Source: Schaalia odontolytica (lineage in GTDB: Bacteria; Actinomycetota; Actinomycetes; Actinomycetales; Actinomycetaceae). From it: DNA of 64,000 bases. Shown in pieces: positions 18,262-26,737 of this stretch. A program made the translations under genes and the position numbers. Positions within the stretch are counted from its first letter, which is position 1, and each line of letters opens with the position of its first letter. The DNA lies in assembly GCF_031191545.1 (NCBI RefSeq), contig NZ_CP133472.1, forward strand, positions 310,001 through 374,000, read 5' to 3'. The notes below the pieces were generated by a model. That model saw only the letters and a program-made list of their open reading frames with translations. It did no database searches and was not told the origin of the DNA.

Positions 18262-18741
18262 ATGCCAGACGTTGCATTCGACTCTCAGCGCCACGCGCAG
18301 GTGAGTGACGATATCAGCTCCGGGGGGGGGGGCGAACTAACCTCCTCAGCCGAGTCAGCGAGGTTCTTAGCCGAGGCACAATTTGCTGGCCTGTGGACGA
18401 CTGAGAGCGCCGCTCAACATATGGGCGAGACCGTACGTTCATTCCTCACGTTGTTTTCGACGAGTATGACGAACGAGGCCCAGTATTTGAGCGATCTCGA
18501 TACGAAGGTCGCACAGGCAGTTTCTGACTTTACCGGCACCGAAGAAGATGCCCGCGCCGCACTGGCGGCGGTCGGCACCGCCCTGCTGGCTCTCAACCAG
18601 GGCGAGAGCGCCAACAAGGTCTATTCCGATAAGAGCATTGAGCAGATCACCAGCGAGAATCCACCTACTCAGGCGGAGACCAGCGATGAGCCTGGCGGCA
18701 GCGAGGGAGCACCCTCCTACGGCGCTCAAAGTGAAATCTGA
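18262..18741 (+). CDS. WXG100/ESX-like small protein with in-frame 11-G tract
   Basis: 159 residues, ATG 18262 with AAGGAAAT upstream. The pattern is a short polar start, a GGGG run, two predicted helices (about 28-60 and 64-112) and a disordered acidic Ser/Gly/Glu tail. Length, helical pair and position before a large Gly-rich helical protein fit a WXG100/PE-like partner of a type VII substrate, but no strict WxG turn is present (GLWTTES is the nearest). Codons 21-24 are encoded by 11 consecutive G bases (18322-18332); change to 10 or 12 Gs causes early termination. The function is inferred from layout only. Confidence 0.65.
   Translation: MPDVAFDSQRHAQVSDDISSGGGGELTSSAESARFLAEAQFAGLWTTESAAQHMGETVRSFLTLFSTSMTNEAQYLSDLDTKVAQAVSDFTGTEEDARAALAAVGTALLALNQGESANKVYSDKSIEQITSENPPTQAETSDEPGGSEGAPSYGAQSEI
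18322..18332 (+). repeat. Homopolymeric 11-G tract inside coding region
   Basis: Eleven consecutive G bases, 60 bases after the start codon. With 10 Gs the next codons read GCG AAC TAA; with 12 Gs the frame meets TGA about 25 codons later. The present length keeps the frame open. Confidence 0.95.
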
Positions 18742-18770
18742 GCAGTATTTTCGAGGGAGAGAAGAACGCT

Positions 18771-20276
18771 ATGGTGTCATCACCCATGTACGACCGGCTC
18801 ATGGAGTTCGCAAACAGTGCGCCAGACAACGAGAAGCTCTACGGGTGGGACGACGAGCATTCCGCCATCGTCCAGGCCATTCGCGAGGCGCGCGACAAGG
18901 TCGAGCACTTCAAGGATCATCAGGGTTTCACGGGACAGGCCGGCGAGGCGATGTCCGACGAGGCCGTGCGCGCGATCAAGCGTTTTGACAGGCAGACCAA
19001 CTACTACATGACCGGCATGTCGTACTACGTCGAGGCGCGACGCGCGATCATGCTCGCGGCGGAGGAGGCACGCCAGCTCTCCCCCACCCTGTTAGACCCC
19101 ATGACGGAATCCCTGCGTCACGCTGGCGAGGTGACCATCCCCATCGCCTCAAAGTTCGGCTTGCCCGGCAAATTCGTGAACTCCCTGGTGGCCGACGGCC
19201 TGGCCTACGTGGAGGGTGTCGAGGCCCAGGCGAATGCCCAGCGCGAGGCAAAGGCGACGGAGATCATTGAGCACTTCGAGTCGACGATGAACGACCTCAG
19301 CGGGAGGTTACAGAGTCACAGCGAGACAGGTGCCGACAAATCGGAAATATCGGACACCAGCTGGAAACCGATTCCTGAGCTCCCCGAGAACACTGCTGAA
19401 GCCCTGCGGAAGGGACACATCGTCTTTTCTCCCCACGAGGGCGGCGCCTATGGCCGTTCCCGGTCGGATGCCTTCGGCAACGCCGGGCTGCGCGGCACCG
19501 ATTCTGGCTTGTACCCGGGCGGCTACGACGCGGGCGGAGACATCGACCAGCGCGTCATGCACTCCCCGCGTGTCCCCAACCGGTACCTGCCCGAGGGCGA
19601 CCTCGGATCGCGGACGAACCCCATCACCGACCCGCAGGATCTCATGGATCTGGACCTGCTGCACACCCGCGTCAACGGTGATCGGCACGCGAACGGGGTC
19701 ATCGGCGGTCACACCCCGGCTCCTCCAGTTGATCGCGATCACCCGCTCTGGGGGCTTAATACGGCGCGTGCGGCGGAGGCACAGTCCGCCGGGCGCCTCG
19801 GCGGCGCAGGACTGCTCGGAGCCGGTGCCCTGGGCCTGCGGGGCGCGGCGCGCATGGGCGGCTCGGGGCTCAGCGCACTCGGGCGGACGGGTGGCCTCGG
19901 AGCCGGCGTCACCGGTCGGATGGGCGGGGCCGCGGGCACCTCGACACTGCGCGCCGGATCGTTCAGTGGCACTGGCATGGGCACCTACACGCCCCCGGGC
20001 AGCTCGACCGGAGCGGGTTCAGCGGGGCGTAGCGCGGGAGGTCCTGCGGGACAGCAGAGCGGCTTCATGGGCGGTTCCGGCGCGGGAGCTGGCCGCGGGG
20101 CGAAAGATGAGAAGAAGCGTCGCCGTCGCAGGTATGATGCCTTCCGCGTCGAGGACGAGGAGGACGAGGGCATGCCGCGCGGCTACGTGAATCCCCTCTC
20201 GCAGACCTACGGCTCGGATCGTACAATAACCCCGGCGAAACGCAGGGACGACGGATGGGATATCAGGCAGTGGTGA
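18771..20276 (+). CDS. Large type VII substrate-like protein with Gly-rich C-terminal region
   Basis: 501 residues. Residues 1-190 are helical and amphipathic (MYDRLMEFAN, EARDKVEHFKDHQGFTGQAGEAM, EARRAIMLAAEEARQLSP), like the N-terminal helical domain of PPE/EspB or WXG100-related proteins. Residues 190-330 are mixed with many short motifs. Residues 330-445 are Gly/Ala/Ser-rich low complexity, followed by a basic KKRRRRR patch and a polar tail ending DGWDIRQW. No signal peptide. It follows the WXG100-like gene by 29 bases and its stop overlaps the protease start, so the three form an operon. No ESX core genes (eccB, eccC, eccD) are visible. Confidence 0.65.
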   Translation: MVSSPMYDRLMEFANSAPDNEKLYGWDDEHSAIVQAIREARDKVEHFKDHQGFTGQAGEAMSDEAVRAIKRFDRQTNYYMTGMSYYVEARRAIMLAAEEARQLSPTLLDPMTESLRHAGEVTIPIASKFGLPGKFVNSLVADGLAYVEGVEAQANAQREAKATEIIEHFESTMNDLSGRLQSHSETGADKSEISDTSWKPIPELPENTAEALRKGHIVFSPHEGGAYGRSRSDAFGNAGLRGTDSGLYPGGYDAGGDIDQRVMHSPRVPNRYLPEGDLGSRTNPITDPQDLMDLDLLHTRVNGDRHANGVIGGHTPAPPVDRDHPLWGLNTARAAEAQSAGRLGGAGLLGAGALGLRGAARMGGSGLSALGRTGGLGAGVTGRMGGAAGTSTLRAGSFSGTGMGTYTPPGSSTGAGSAGRSAGGPAGQQSGFMGGSGAGAGRGAKDEKKRRRRRYDAFRVEDEEDEGMPRGYVNPLSQTYGSDRTITPAKRRDDGWDIRQW

Positions 20277-21475
20277 GCGCGCGCATGTTTTCTCCGATTG
20301 GTCGGGGTGCCGCGCTCCGCGTCGCGGGGACGCTGTGCGCCACGCTGGCACTCACGGGCATCGCCACCGGCTACCCGCTCGCACCCGCGAGGGCCGATGA
20401 CCGCCAGATCACGGCGGCTGACCAGGCCTACTACTCCTACTATCACCTGGACTCGGCACGAGCCAAGGGCTACACCGGGGCAGGCGTCACCATCGCGATC
20501 ATCGATGGCCCTGTCGACACCTCCGTCCCTGAGCTGGCAGGGGCAAACATTACGGACAAAAGCCCATGCTCAGTCACGTCCAGCTCTGCCCACAGAAGCC
20601 ACGGCACAGCAGTCGCTTCCATATTGGTGTCAGACGCCTACGGGACAGTACCCGATGCCACACTACTCGCTTACCAGAGCGCCGATGACACCAGCTATTC
20701 GGGGCACGATTGCCCGATGAAAGCCGGCATTCTGCCAACGGAAGTGTCATCGTTGATCAACAAAGCAATCAATGATGGAGCATTGGTCGTCAATTATTCC
20801 GCGACATCTCCTTCACCTTCAGATCATCTCAAGTGGGCGATCGCTCGCGCTATGAATCAAGGTATCATCATCACTACCGGTGCCGGAAACACAGGTGCGG
20901 ACAACACCGAGAATTCTCTATCGCGCTGGTCAGGTGTCGTCGGTGTTTCCGCCATTGACACCGACGGTAAGCTCGCTTCCTATTCCTCCTGGGGCCAGGG
21001 AGTCACCACGACCGCCGTCGGTGGCCCTATTATTGCGCGAGATGAAAGCGGAAGGATTTCCTCTACTCAGGGCACCTCTTTTTCGTCCCCTATTGTCGCG
21101 GGCGCTCTCGCGCAGGCGCGCGCCAAGTGGCCCAATGCGACCCCGAATCAGCTCCTCCAGCTCCTCATCAATACAGCGGTTGGGCACGAACAAGGATGGA
21201 ATAAGTACGGCGGTTATGGCGCGGCAAACCTCGGTGGAATGCTGAACACCGATCCGAGCCAGTATCCGGATGAGAACCCCCTGGCGGACAAGGGTGGCGG
21301 TTCGAGCCCGACTCCCGCAGAGGTCCGCCAGTACGCCGATGGCCTCGTGGATCCCACCCAGATCGCCTACGACAACTCCTACGCCTATCGCGGGCTCGAC
21401 GAATCTCAACTCTCGAATTCGAACAACGTCTACCCCACCCACCTGGGCACCAGCCCCCGCTACCACGCGAAGTAG
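20255..21475 (+). CDS. Secreted subtilisin-family (S8) serine protease, mycosin-like
   Basis: 406 residues from ATG 20255; a GTG at 20273 would give a 4-base overlap with the preceding stop and is equally possible. A Sec signal peptide (hydrophobic 20-40, cleavage near ARA-DD) leads to an S8 domain. The triad is Asp84 (IIDGPVD), His116 (SHGTAVAS) and Ser275 (GTSFSSPIVAG), with oxyanion Asn212. Mycosins process ESX substrates, so this protease may act on the upstream protein (inference). Unlike typical mycosins it has no C-terminal membrane helix. The middle of the gene (about 20540-21240) looks clearly lower in GC than its ends. Confidence 0.85.
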   Translation: MGYQAVVSARMFSPIGRGAALRVAGTLCATLALTGIATGYPLAPARADDRQITAADQAYYSYYHLDSARAKGYTGAGVTIAIIDGPVDTSVPELAGANITDKSPCSVTSSSAHRSHGTAVASILVSDAYGTVPDATLLAYQSADDTSYSGHDCPMKAGILPTEVSSLINKAINDGALVVNYSATSPSPSDHLKWAIARAMNQGIIITTGAGNTGADNTENSLSRWSGVVGVSAIDTDGKLASYSSWGQGVTTTAVGGPIIARDESGRISSTQGTSFSSPIVAGALAQARAKWPNATPNQLLQLLINTAVGHEQGWNKYGGYGAANLGGMLNTDPSQYPDENPLADKGGGSSPTPAEVRQYADGLVDPTQIAYDNSYAYRGLDESQLSNSNNVYPTHLGTSPRYHAK

Positions 21476-21524
21476 CTCAGCAAGGGGGTGTGTGCCGAAC
21501 ACGAGTTCGGAACACGCCCGCTTG

Positions 21525-22121
21525 CTACTCCTGCCGGTACTTCTCCGTCAGCTCCGGCGTCAGCCACTCCGGCTCCCGCCCCTCCAACGGCAAGAAGACC
21601 GTCGGGTGCTCGGTACTCCCATCGCTACGCAGAAGACCCGTATAATAGGAAGTCCTACTCTCAGTACCCGCGTGGACCACAACATCGACGGTGGCAGCAT
21701 AGCTCGCGTTCGTCCACACGAGCAGCACCATCCCCTCTCTATGTTTCTCCCATAGCGTGAACCCCAGCGGCTTCAGCTTCGCATCGTAAACGTCGCGAAT
21801 CCGATCGACATCAGTCTCGACGAAAATGTACGTCCGAGCCTTCAGCCGATACAAGGGAGGGTCGTCGGGGTAGGGCTTACTAATAAAGTCGTTCGCAAAC
21901 AGGCCAACGATCGTGTCCTGGGTGAGGAACTCGTTGCGGGCAGCAACGATAGCGGGCTCCACATCCCGCTCAAACTCCTCGATGGAATGCAGATGCTCAG
22001 CCACCTCAACGGCAGCCTTCTGCTCAGGATTCATCCGGTTATCTCCTCTCGGACCGGGAATGCACGCGGCGCACAGCAGCACCACGCAGATCCCCACGAC
22101 GAGAGCACGCATCAGCCTCAC
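21525..22121 (-). CDS. Lipoprotein, tandem paralogue B
   Basis: 198 residues from GTG 22119-22121; GGAGGGG lies 6 bases upstream, and this start aligns exactly with paralogue A, whereas an ATG at 22136 does not. The signal peptide ends in lipobox LLCAAC, so it is lipid-anchored outside. The mature part has no recognised domain. The first 80 and last 35 residues are nearly identical to paralogue A, the central part (about 85-165) is divergent. It is the last gene of the hydrolase-lipoprotein-lipoprotein operon and converges with the S8 protease gene. An immunity or inhibitor role is an inference from the layout. Confidence 0.85.
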   Translation of the reverse strand: MRLMRALVVGICVVLLCAACIPGPRGDNRMNPEQKAAVEVAEHLHSIEEFERDVEPAIVAARNEFLTQDTIVGLFANDFISKPYPDDPPLYRLKARTYIFVETDVDRIRDVYDAKLKPLGFTLWEKHREGMVLLVWTNASYAATVDVVVHAGTESRTSYYTGLLRSDGSTEHPTVFLPLEGREPEWLTPELTEKYRQE

Positions 22122-22215
22122 GAACGACCCCTCCATCGACAGAAGTCACGCAGCGCCCACGGTTGCAACGACGAAAGCACACGCATCACACACGGATCAT
22201 CAGTACCCTGCCCCG

Positions 22216-22812
22216 TTACTCCTGCCGGTACTTCTCCGTCAGCTCCGGGGTCAGCCACTCCGGCTCCCGCCCCTCCAACGGCAAGAAGACCGTCGGGTGC
22301 TCGGTACTCCCATCGCTACGCAGCGGACCCGCTAAATAGTATGCTCTACTTTCGATACCCACATGCGTGACGATATCGACAGACGCTGAGTAGCTCGCGT
22401 TCGTCCACATGAGGTGGACCTTCTCCGAATCACGATTCTCCGACAGCGTGAACCCCAGCGGCTTCAGCTTCGCATCGTAGACGTCACGAATACGATCAGC
22501 ATCAGTTTCGGAGAACATGTACAACCGCGACATCAGTTCATAGAGCGGCGTGCTATCGGGGTATGTCTCATAGATGAAATCGTTCGCAAACAGGCCAACG
22601 ATCGTGTCCTGGGTGAGGAACTCGTTGCGGGCAGCAACGATAGCGGGCTCCACATCCCGCTCAAACTCCTCGATGGAATGCAGATGCTCAGCCACCTCAA
22701 CGGCAGCCTTCTGCTCAGGATTCATTCGGTTGTCTCCTCTCGGACCGGGAATACACGCGGCGCACAGCAACACCACGCAGATTGCAGACAGGACGGCACG
22801 TGCGAGCCTCAT
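22216..22812 (-). CDS. Lipoprotein, tandem paralogue A
   Basis: 198 residues with a signal peptide and lipobox LLCAAC (Cys19). Its ATG lies two bases after the hydrolase stop codon and its ribosome site (AAGGAG) is inside the hydrolase gene, so translation is coupled. The mature part starts IPGPRGDNRMNPEQK, followed by a helical region and a possible alpha/beta fold (DADRIRDVYDAKLKPLGFTL). No family recognised. Tight coupling to a putative secreted hydrolase resembles toxin-immunity pairs such as TslA-TilA of Staphylococcus, but no sequence homology is claimed. Confidence 0.87.
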   Translation of the reverse strand: MRLARAVLSAICVVLLCAACIPGPRGDNRMNPEQKAAVEVAEHLHSIEEFERDVEPAIVAARNEFLTQDTIVGLFANDFIYETYPDSTPLYELMSRLYMFSETDADRIRDVYDAKLKPLGFTLSENRDSEKVHLMWTNASYSASVDIVTHVGIESRAYYLAGPLRSDGSTEHPTVFLPLEGREPEWLTPELTEKYRQE

Positions 22813-22814
22813 GT

Positions 22815-24446
22815 CTACTCCTTACCCGCACCGGCGATTACACCGGCGATCTCGTACTGGGCTTGTGTTTTTTCCTTGAAATATTCCATGTGTAGCCCGA
22901 AGGGATCGTACTCGTCGGGTGCCGGACCCACGTCACCCGATAGGTGCTTGAAACCCGCCATCGTGTCGGGGTTCTTCCCGAAGTTAAAATCGGTCCCCAA
23001 CCCTTGGACCACGTCGTACGCATAGGGTGCCGCGCTCACCCACGCGTGCCCCTGCGGCACGTGGTATTCCGAAACGTTCTGCACACCCGCCCCCGGGGAA
23101 CCGGCCAGCACGACGTCGTCCACGACGCCCTTGTTGACGAGGGTGGCAGCCATGCCCGACGTCGTCGACCCGTACGAGTGTCCGAACAAGGTCATGTGGG
23201 CATCCCCCGCACCGTGCTCGCGGGAGGCGTCCATGCCGTTGAGGAATCCGGCGAGACCAACGGCCCCCTCTTCCGCGTAGCCGGTCCCAAGGACTTCGAG
23301 CTTATTCTGCGGGGCGTCGTATCCTAGATACTCCACCATCGCAACAGTCTCACCATTCTTCACTTGGTTCTTCGCACTTCTCATCATGGCAGACGCCCGG
23401 TTATCGTACGCGTCGAGCGTATTCTCGACGTTGGTGTTCAGGCCGGGCACAACCACACCCACGTGATCGGCCGTATCCACGTTGCCTTGGGCGACGATCG
23501 CCTTGAGGTTACGCCCGGAAGAATCCAGGCCCAGCAGCTGGCGGGGAACACCGTCCCCTGTCCCCCCATTTTCAGGATTGACGTAGGTCTTGTTAAGCGT
23601 CGTCTTCACCACGTTCAGCTCATCGAGCTCATGCTGCAGCTTTGCCTTCTTCTCCAAGATCGCGTTGCGAATGAAAGGCGACGAAGCGTTGGCTGCATCC
23701 GCTTCAAGCTGCGCTATCTCTCCGGGCAGATCCGTGAGCTTTCGGTCGAGAACAATCCGGTTCGCCTTATCCCTCGACGTGCCGTCGACGCCGTTGAGGT
23801 TGCCGATCTTCTCCGGGTAGTGCTCGATCAGCCACTTTTTGTTCTCGTCGCTCTGCTGAGACCACCACGAGGCCACCTCCTGCTCGCTCGCTCCCGGGCG
23901 GGGAAGGGTCGGCTTCGCAGCGCCCGAGGCCGAGTAGTTCACGTGGTTGTCGAAGGTTCCCATGCCAAGGGCACCCATCATTGCGATCAGTTTGGCCTCG
24001 AGGGCAGTGGCCTTCGCGAGAACCTTGGTGACACGATCCGCAACGATCTTGACCATCTCGAGGGGGTGAGTCAGGAGCGACTCAGCAGAGTCGACGAGAG
24101 AACCCACAAAAGACACGACGCCGCTGGTGTCGATGTGAATAGGCGACGAAGCAAGCGCCTGCTGAATATCCTCAATGTCGGCCTGGATATCGTCGATGCC
24201 GTCGACGCCAGCGCTGGCGATCTGGCTGACACTGATCAGGTAGTTAACCTGCTTCTCGATATCGGAGATGCGGTCCTTCAATGCATGGCGGGCGGCCGTC
24301 ACTGCCTGCCCCTGTCCGGTCAGAGAACCGAGCTGAGCGTCCAGCGAATCACCCGCGGCCTGAAGCTCACGCGATTTGCTTTCCGACTCACGCGCGAGCT
24401 CGGCAAGGGGTTCGGACTTCCATTGGAGAACTTCAAACCAATTCAT
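22815..24446 (-). CDS. DUF1023-type alpha/beta-hydrolase with N-terminal helical domain
   Basis: 543 residues from ATG 24444-24446 (MNWFEVLQW), preceded by GAGGAA. Residues 1-165 are long helices and coiled coil without a signal peptide, like type VII-exported proteins. Residues 190-290 are a helical linker. From about 325 comes the alpha/beta-hydrolase: VGVVVPGLNTNVENTLDAY and the nucleophile elbow GHSYGS (422-427) with the serine in the middle, followed by VVLAGSPGAGV. This fits DUF1023, a family common in actinobacteria with poorly known substrates (lipase or esterase is likely). Two lipoproteins follow in the same operon. Confidence 0.8.
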   Translation of the reverse strand: MNWFEVLQWKSEPLAELARESESKSRELQAAGDSLDAQLGSLTGQGQAVTAARHALKDRISDIEKQVNYLISVSQIASAGVDGIDDIQADIEDIQQALASSPIHIDTSGVVSFVGSLVDSAESLLTHPLEMVKIVADRVTKVLAKATALEAKLIAMMGALGMGTFDNHVNYSASGAAKPTLPRPGASEQEVASWWSQQSDENKKWLIEHYPEKIGNLNGVDGTSRDKANRIVLDRKLTDLPGEIAQLEADAANASSPFIRNAILEKKAKLQHELDELNVVKTTLNKTYVNPENGGTGDGVPRQLLGLDSSGRNLKAIVAQGNVDTADHVGVVVPGLNTNVENTLDAYDNRASAMMRSAKNQVKNGETVAMVEYLGYDAPQNKLEVLGTGYAEEGAVGLAGFLNGMDASREHGAGDAHMTLFGHSYGSTTSGMAATLVNKGVVDDVVLAGSPGAGVQNVSEYHVPQGHAWVSAAPYAYDVVQGLGTDFNFGKNPDTMAGFKHLSGDVGPAPDEYDPFGLHMEYFKEKTQAQYEIAGVIAGAGKE

Positions 24447-24578
24447 CGCAGTTCCTCGCACCGTCGCAGGGATTCGAACATGAGCACGCTTTCATTCGTC
24501 GCAGGACACAAACCCGTTACATGTTAACGGCGTTTCAGCACCCTCGTCACCTTGTCGAACAACGCTCGCGGCAACCAA

Positions 24579-25397
24579 CTAGCCTCCTTCGACGATGTCC
24601 AGGACCGCACGCACCTGTTCGACCGTGAACTGTCCGGGTGCGCTCCCCTCCCATCCGGGCAGGGTCGCGAAAGTTGCCGCAGACCCGAGGGCGGAACCAA
24701 CCAACCGCGTCGGCGCTCCGTTGGGGCCCATCGCGATGCCGATGACGGGACGGTCGTAGGCCTCGCGCGCCCATGCCTGTGCGGCCAGCACGCGGGCAGC
24801 GTCTGTCGCGCTGGTCGCCATGCACGCAAACTTCAGAACGTCGGCCCCCGCGTAGTTCATGGCCGCAAGCACCTCGGCGAGCTGCTCGTCGCCGGGCGTT
24901 CCCTCGAAATCATGGAAGGAAGCGACGACGATCGCGCCCGCCTCGTGGGCCTCCTCAATAAGCGCGGAGGATCCATCGCGCGAAATCTCGACATCGACAC
25001 CTCCCGCGACCAAGGCCAGCGCGCGCACGAGGGCACAGTACTCCTCGTCATCCAGGTATGCCTCGCCACCCTCGACCGACGTGCGGATGGTCGCCAGAAC
25101 CGGCAGCGGCGAGGAATCCGCGACGTAGCGGGCCATGCTCACCACGTCCGACTCGACCTCGGAGGCGGCCACAAAATGTGACCCGACGAGGGAGGCCAGG
25201 AAGGTGTCGGCCCTCCACTCGACGATGTCCGCGCGGCACGTGGCCAGCGCCTCGACCTGCCCGCTCAGGGCAGCCGCGTCCCCGCCGACGGGGACGATGA
25301 CCTGGGTGCGTGCACCGAGGCTCGCCTTCTTAGCGGCTCGCCCGATGGTGATGAGCCCGGGCGCAGGATCGGGGTCAGGCGCAGATGACTGAGGCAT
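24579..25397 (-). CDS. aroD: Type I 3-dehydroquinate dehydratase
   Basis: 272 residues from ATG 25395-25397, with AAGGAATC upstream. It converts 3-dehydroquinate to 3-dehydroshikimate in aromatic amino acid synthesis. The class I signature is visible: the catalytic His in VVASFHDFEGTP and the Schiff-base Lys in ADVLKFACMATS, plus IGIAMGPNGAPTRL near the end. It follows dus with an 11-base gap, so it is likely part of the glyS-dus-aroD operon rather than with other shikimate genes. Confidence 0.93.
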   Translation of the reverse strand: MPQSSAPDPDPAPGLITIGRAAKKASLGARTQVIVPVGGDAAALSGQVEALATCRADIVEWRADTFLASLVGSHFVAASEVESDVVSMARYVADSSPLPVLATIRTSVEGGEAYLDDEEYCALVRALALVAGGVDVEISRDGSSALIEEAHEAGAIVVASFHDFEGTPGDEQLAEVLAAMNYAGADVLKFACMATSATDAARVLAAQAWAREAYDRPVIGIAMGPNGAPTRLVGSALGSAATFATLPGWEGSAPGQFTVEQVRAVLDIVEGG

Positions 25398-25408
25398 GAT
25401 TCCTTCGC

Positions 25409-26737
25409 TTAGTATCCGATTTCTGCCAGGTGCAGGCGCTCGCGTTCGCGCTGCGTGAGGTAGGGCTGGTCCAACCAACCGTCAGGCAGGTGGGGGGTCT
25501 TCTCGCCGCCGGCGCGCCCTCGTGGGCCGCGTGCGGCGGGCGGGAAGGGCTGATCGAGGTCCAGGTCCGCGAGGCGCTCGCGCAGCTCCTGCAGGGTGGA
25601 GACCATGGACAGGGCGTGACGCTGGGGACCGCCAACGGCGAATCCGCGCAGGTACCACCCGATGTGCTTGCGCATCTCGCGCAGCGCGCGCCCCTCGTCG
25701 CCCTGTTCGACGACACACCAGGCGCCGTGACGTTCAATGACGGAGACGACCTCGGCGAGGCTGGGGCCAGCCGGAATGGTACCACCGTGGTAAGCGGCGA
25801 CGATGTCGCGGAAGATCCAGGGGCGTCCCTGCGCTCCTCGCCCGACGCTGATGCCGTCGCAGCCGGTTTCTTCGAGCATGGCCATAGCGTCGGCGGCCTC
25901 GAACACGTCGCCGTTACCGAAAACGGGAATGTCGAGCAGGTCCTTCAGGCGCGCGATCTCGTTCCAGTGGGCTTGGCCCGCGTAGTGCTGGTTCTGGGTG
26001 CGTGCGTGCAGGGTGAGCGCGGCGGCTCCCAGCTTCTGGGCGGTCAGCGCCGCGTCGGTCGCGGTCTCGTGCGTCGAGTCGATGCCGATGCGAATCTTGA
26101 CGGTGACGGGGACTTCGCGCCCGGCTCGCTCCCCGGCCTCGTCGCTGGCGCGCACGACGGCACCTACGAGGTCGGCGAAAAGGTCGCGCTTCCACGGCAG
26201 GGCCGCTCCCCCGCCCTTCCTCGTCACCTTGGGGACCGGGCACCCGAAGTTCAGGTCGATGTGGTCGGTAAGGTCGCGCTCGATCAGCATCGTCGCGGCA
26301 CGCGCCATGACGGCGGGGTCCACGCCGTACAGCTGCAGGGATCGCACGCGCTCGGCGGGGTCTGGACGCACCATCTCGAGGGTGCGTTCGTTTTCCTCGA
26401 CGAGGGCGCGACTGGTCACCATCTCGGTGACATACAGGCCGGCGGGCGCGTCCACTCGCGGGATGGCAACGTGGCGCGGCTCGTTCGGCGCCTCACCGGG
26501 GGTGCCCGGGGACGAGGCCGTGGCCGCCTGCCCGGACTCAGCGGCCCAGGAGGCGACGCCGGTGGGACGCAGGTGGTCGGGCAGCCCGCTCTCGCCCATA
26601 ATGCGGCACAGGCGTCGGAAGGGCACGTCCGTCACCCCGGCCATGGGGGCCAAGACGACGGGTGTCCACAGGCGCAGCGGCCCCACGCGAAGCGGGGCGG
26701 CTGCGCCTGTGGTGGATGCGAGCGAGTCAGCAGCCAA
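25409..26737 (-). CDS. dus: tRNA-dihydrouridine synthase
   Basis: A 442-residue FMN enzyme that reduces uridines in the tRNA D-loop. The start of the TIM barrel is [20 protein letters not shown]. The catalytic cysteine is in [19 protein letters not shown], and the FMN-phosphate motif follows in [14 protein letters not shown] and [18 protein letters not shown]. The protein is longer than usual because of an insertion at residues 50-90 and a C-terminal extension. Its ATG lies inside the end of glyS (11-base overlap). Confidence 0.93.
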   Translation of the reverse strand: MAADSLASTTGAAAPLRVGPLRLWTPVVLAPMAGVTDVPFRRLCRIMGESGLPDHLRPTGVASWAAESGQAATASSPGTPGEAPNEPRHVAIPRVDAPAGLYVTEMVTSRALVEENERTLEMVRPDPAERVRSLQLYGVDPAVMARAATMLIERDLTDHIDLNFGCPVPKVTRKGGGAALPWKRDLFADLVGAVVRASDEAGERAGREVPVTVKIRIGIDSTHETATDAALTAQKLGAAALTLHARTQNQHYAGQAHWNEIARLKDLLDIPVFGNGDVFEAADAMAMLEETGCDGISVGRGAQGRPWIFRDIVAAYHGGTIPAGPSLAEVVSVIERHGAWCVVEQGDEGRALREMRKHIGWYLRGFAVGGPQRHALSMVSTLQELRERLADLDLDQPFPPAARGPRGRAGGEKTPHLPDGWLDQPYLTQRERERLHLAEIGY

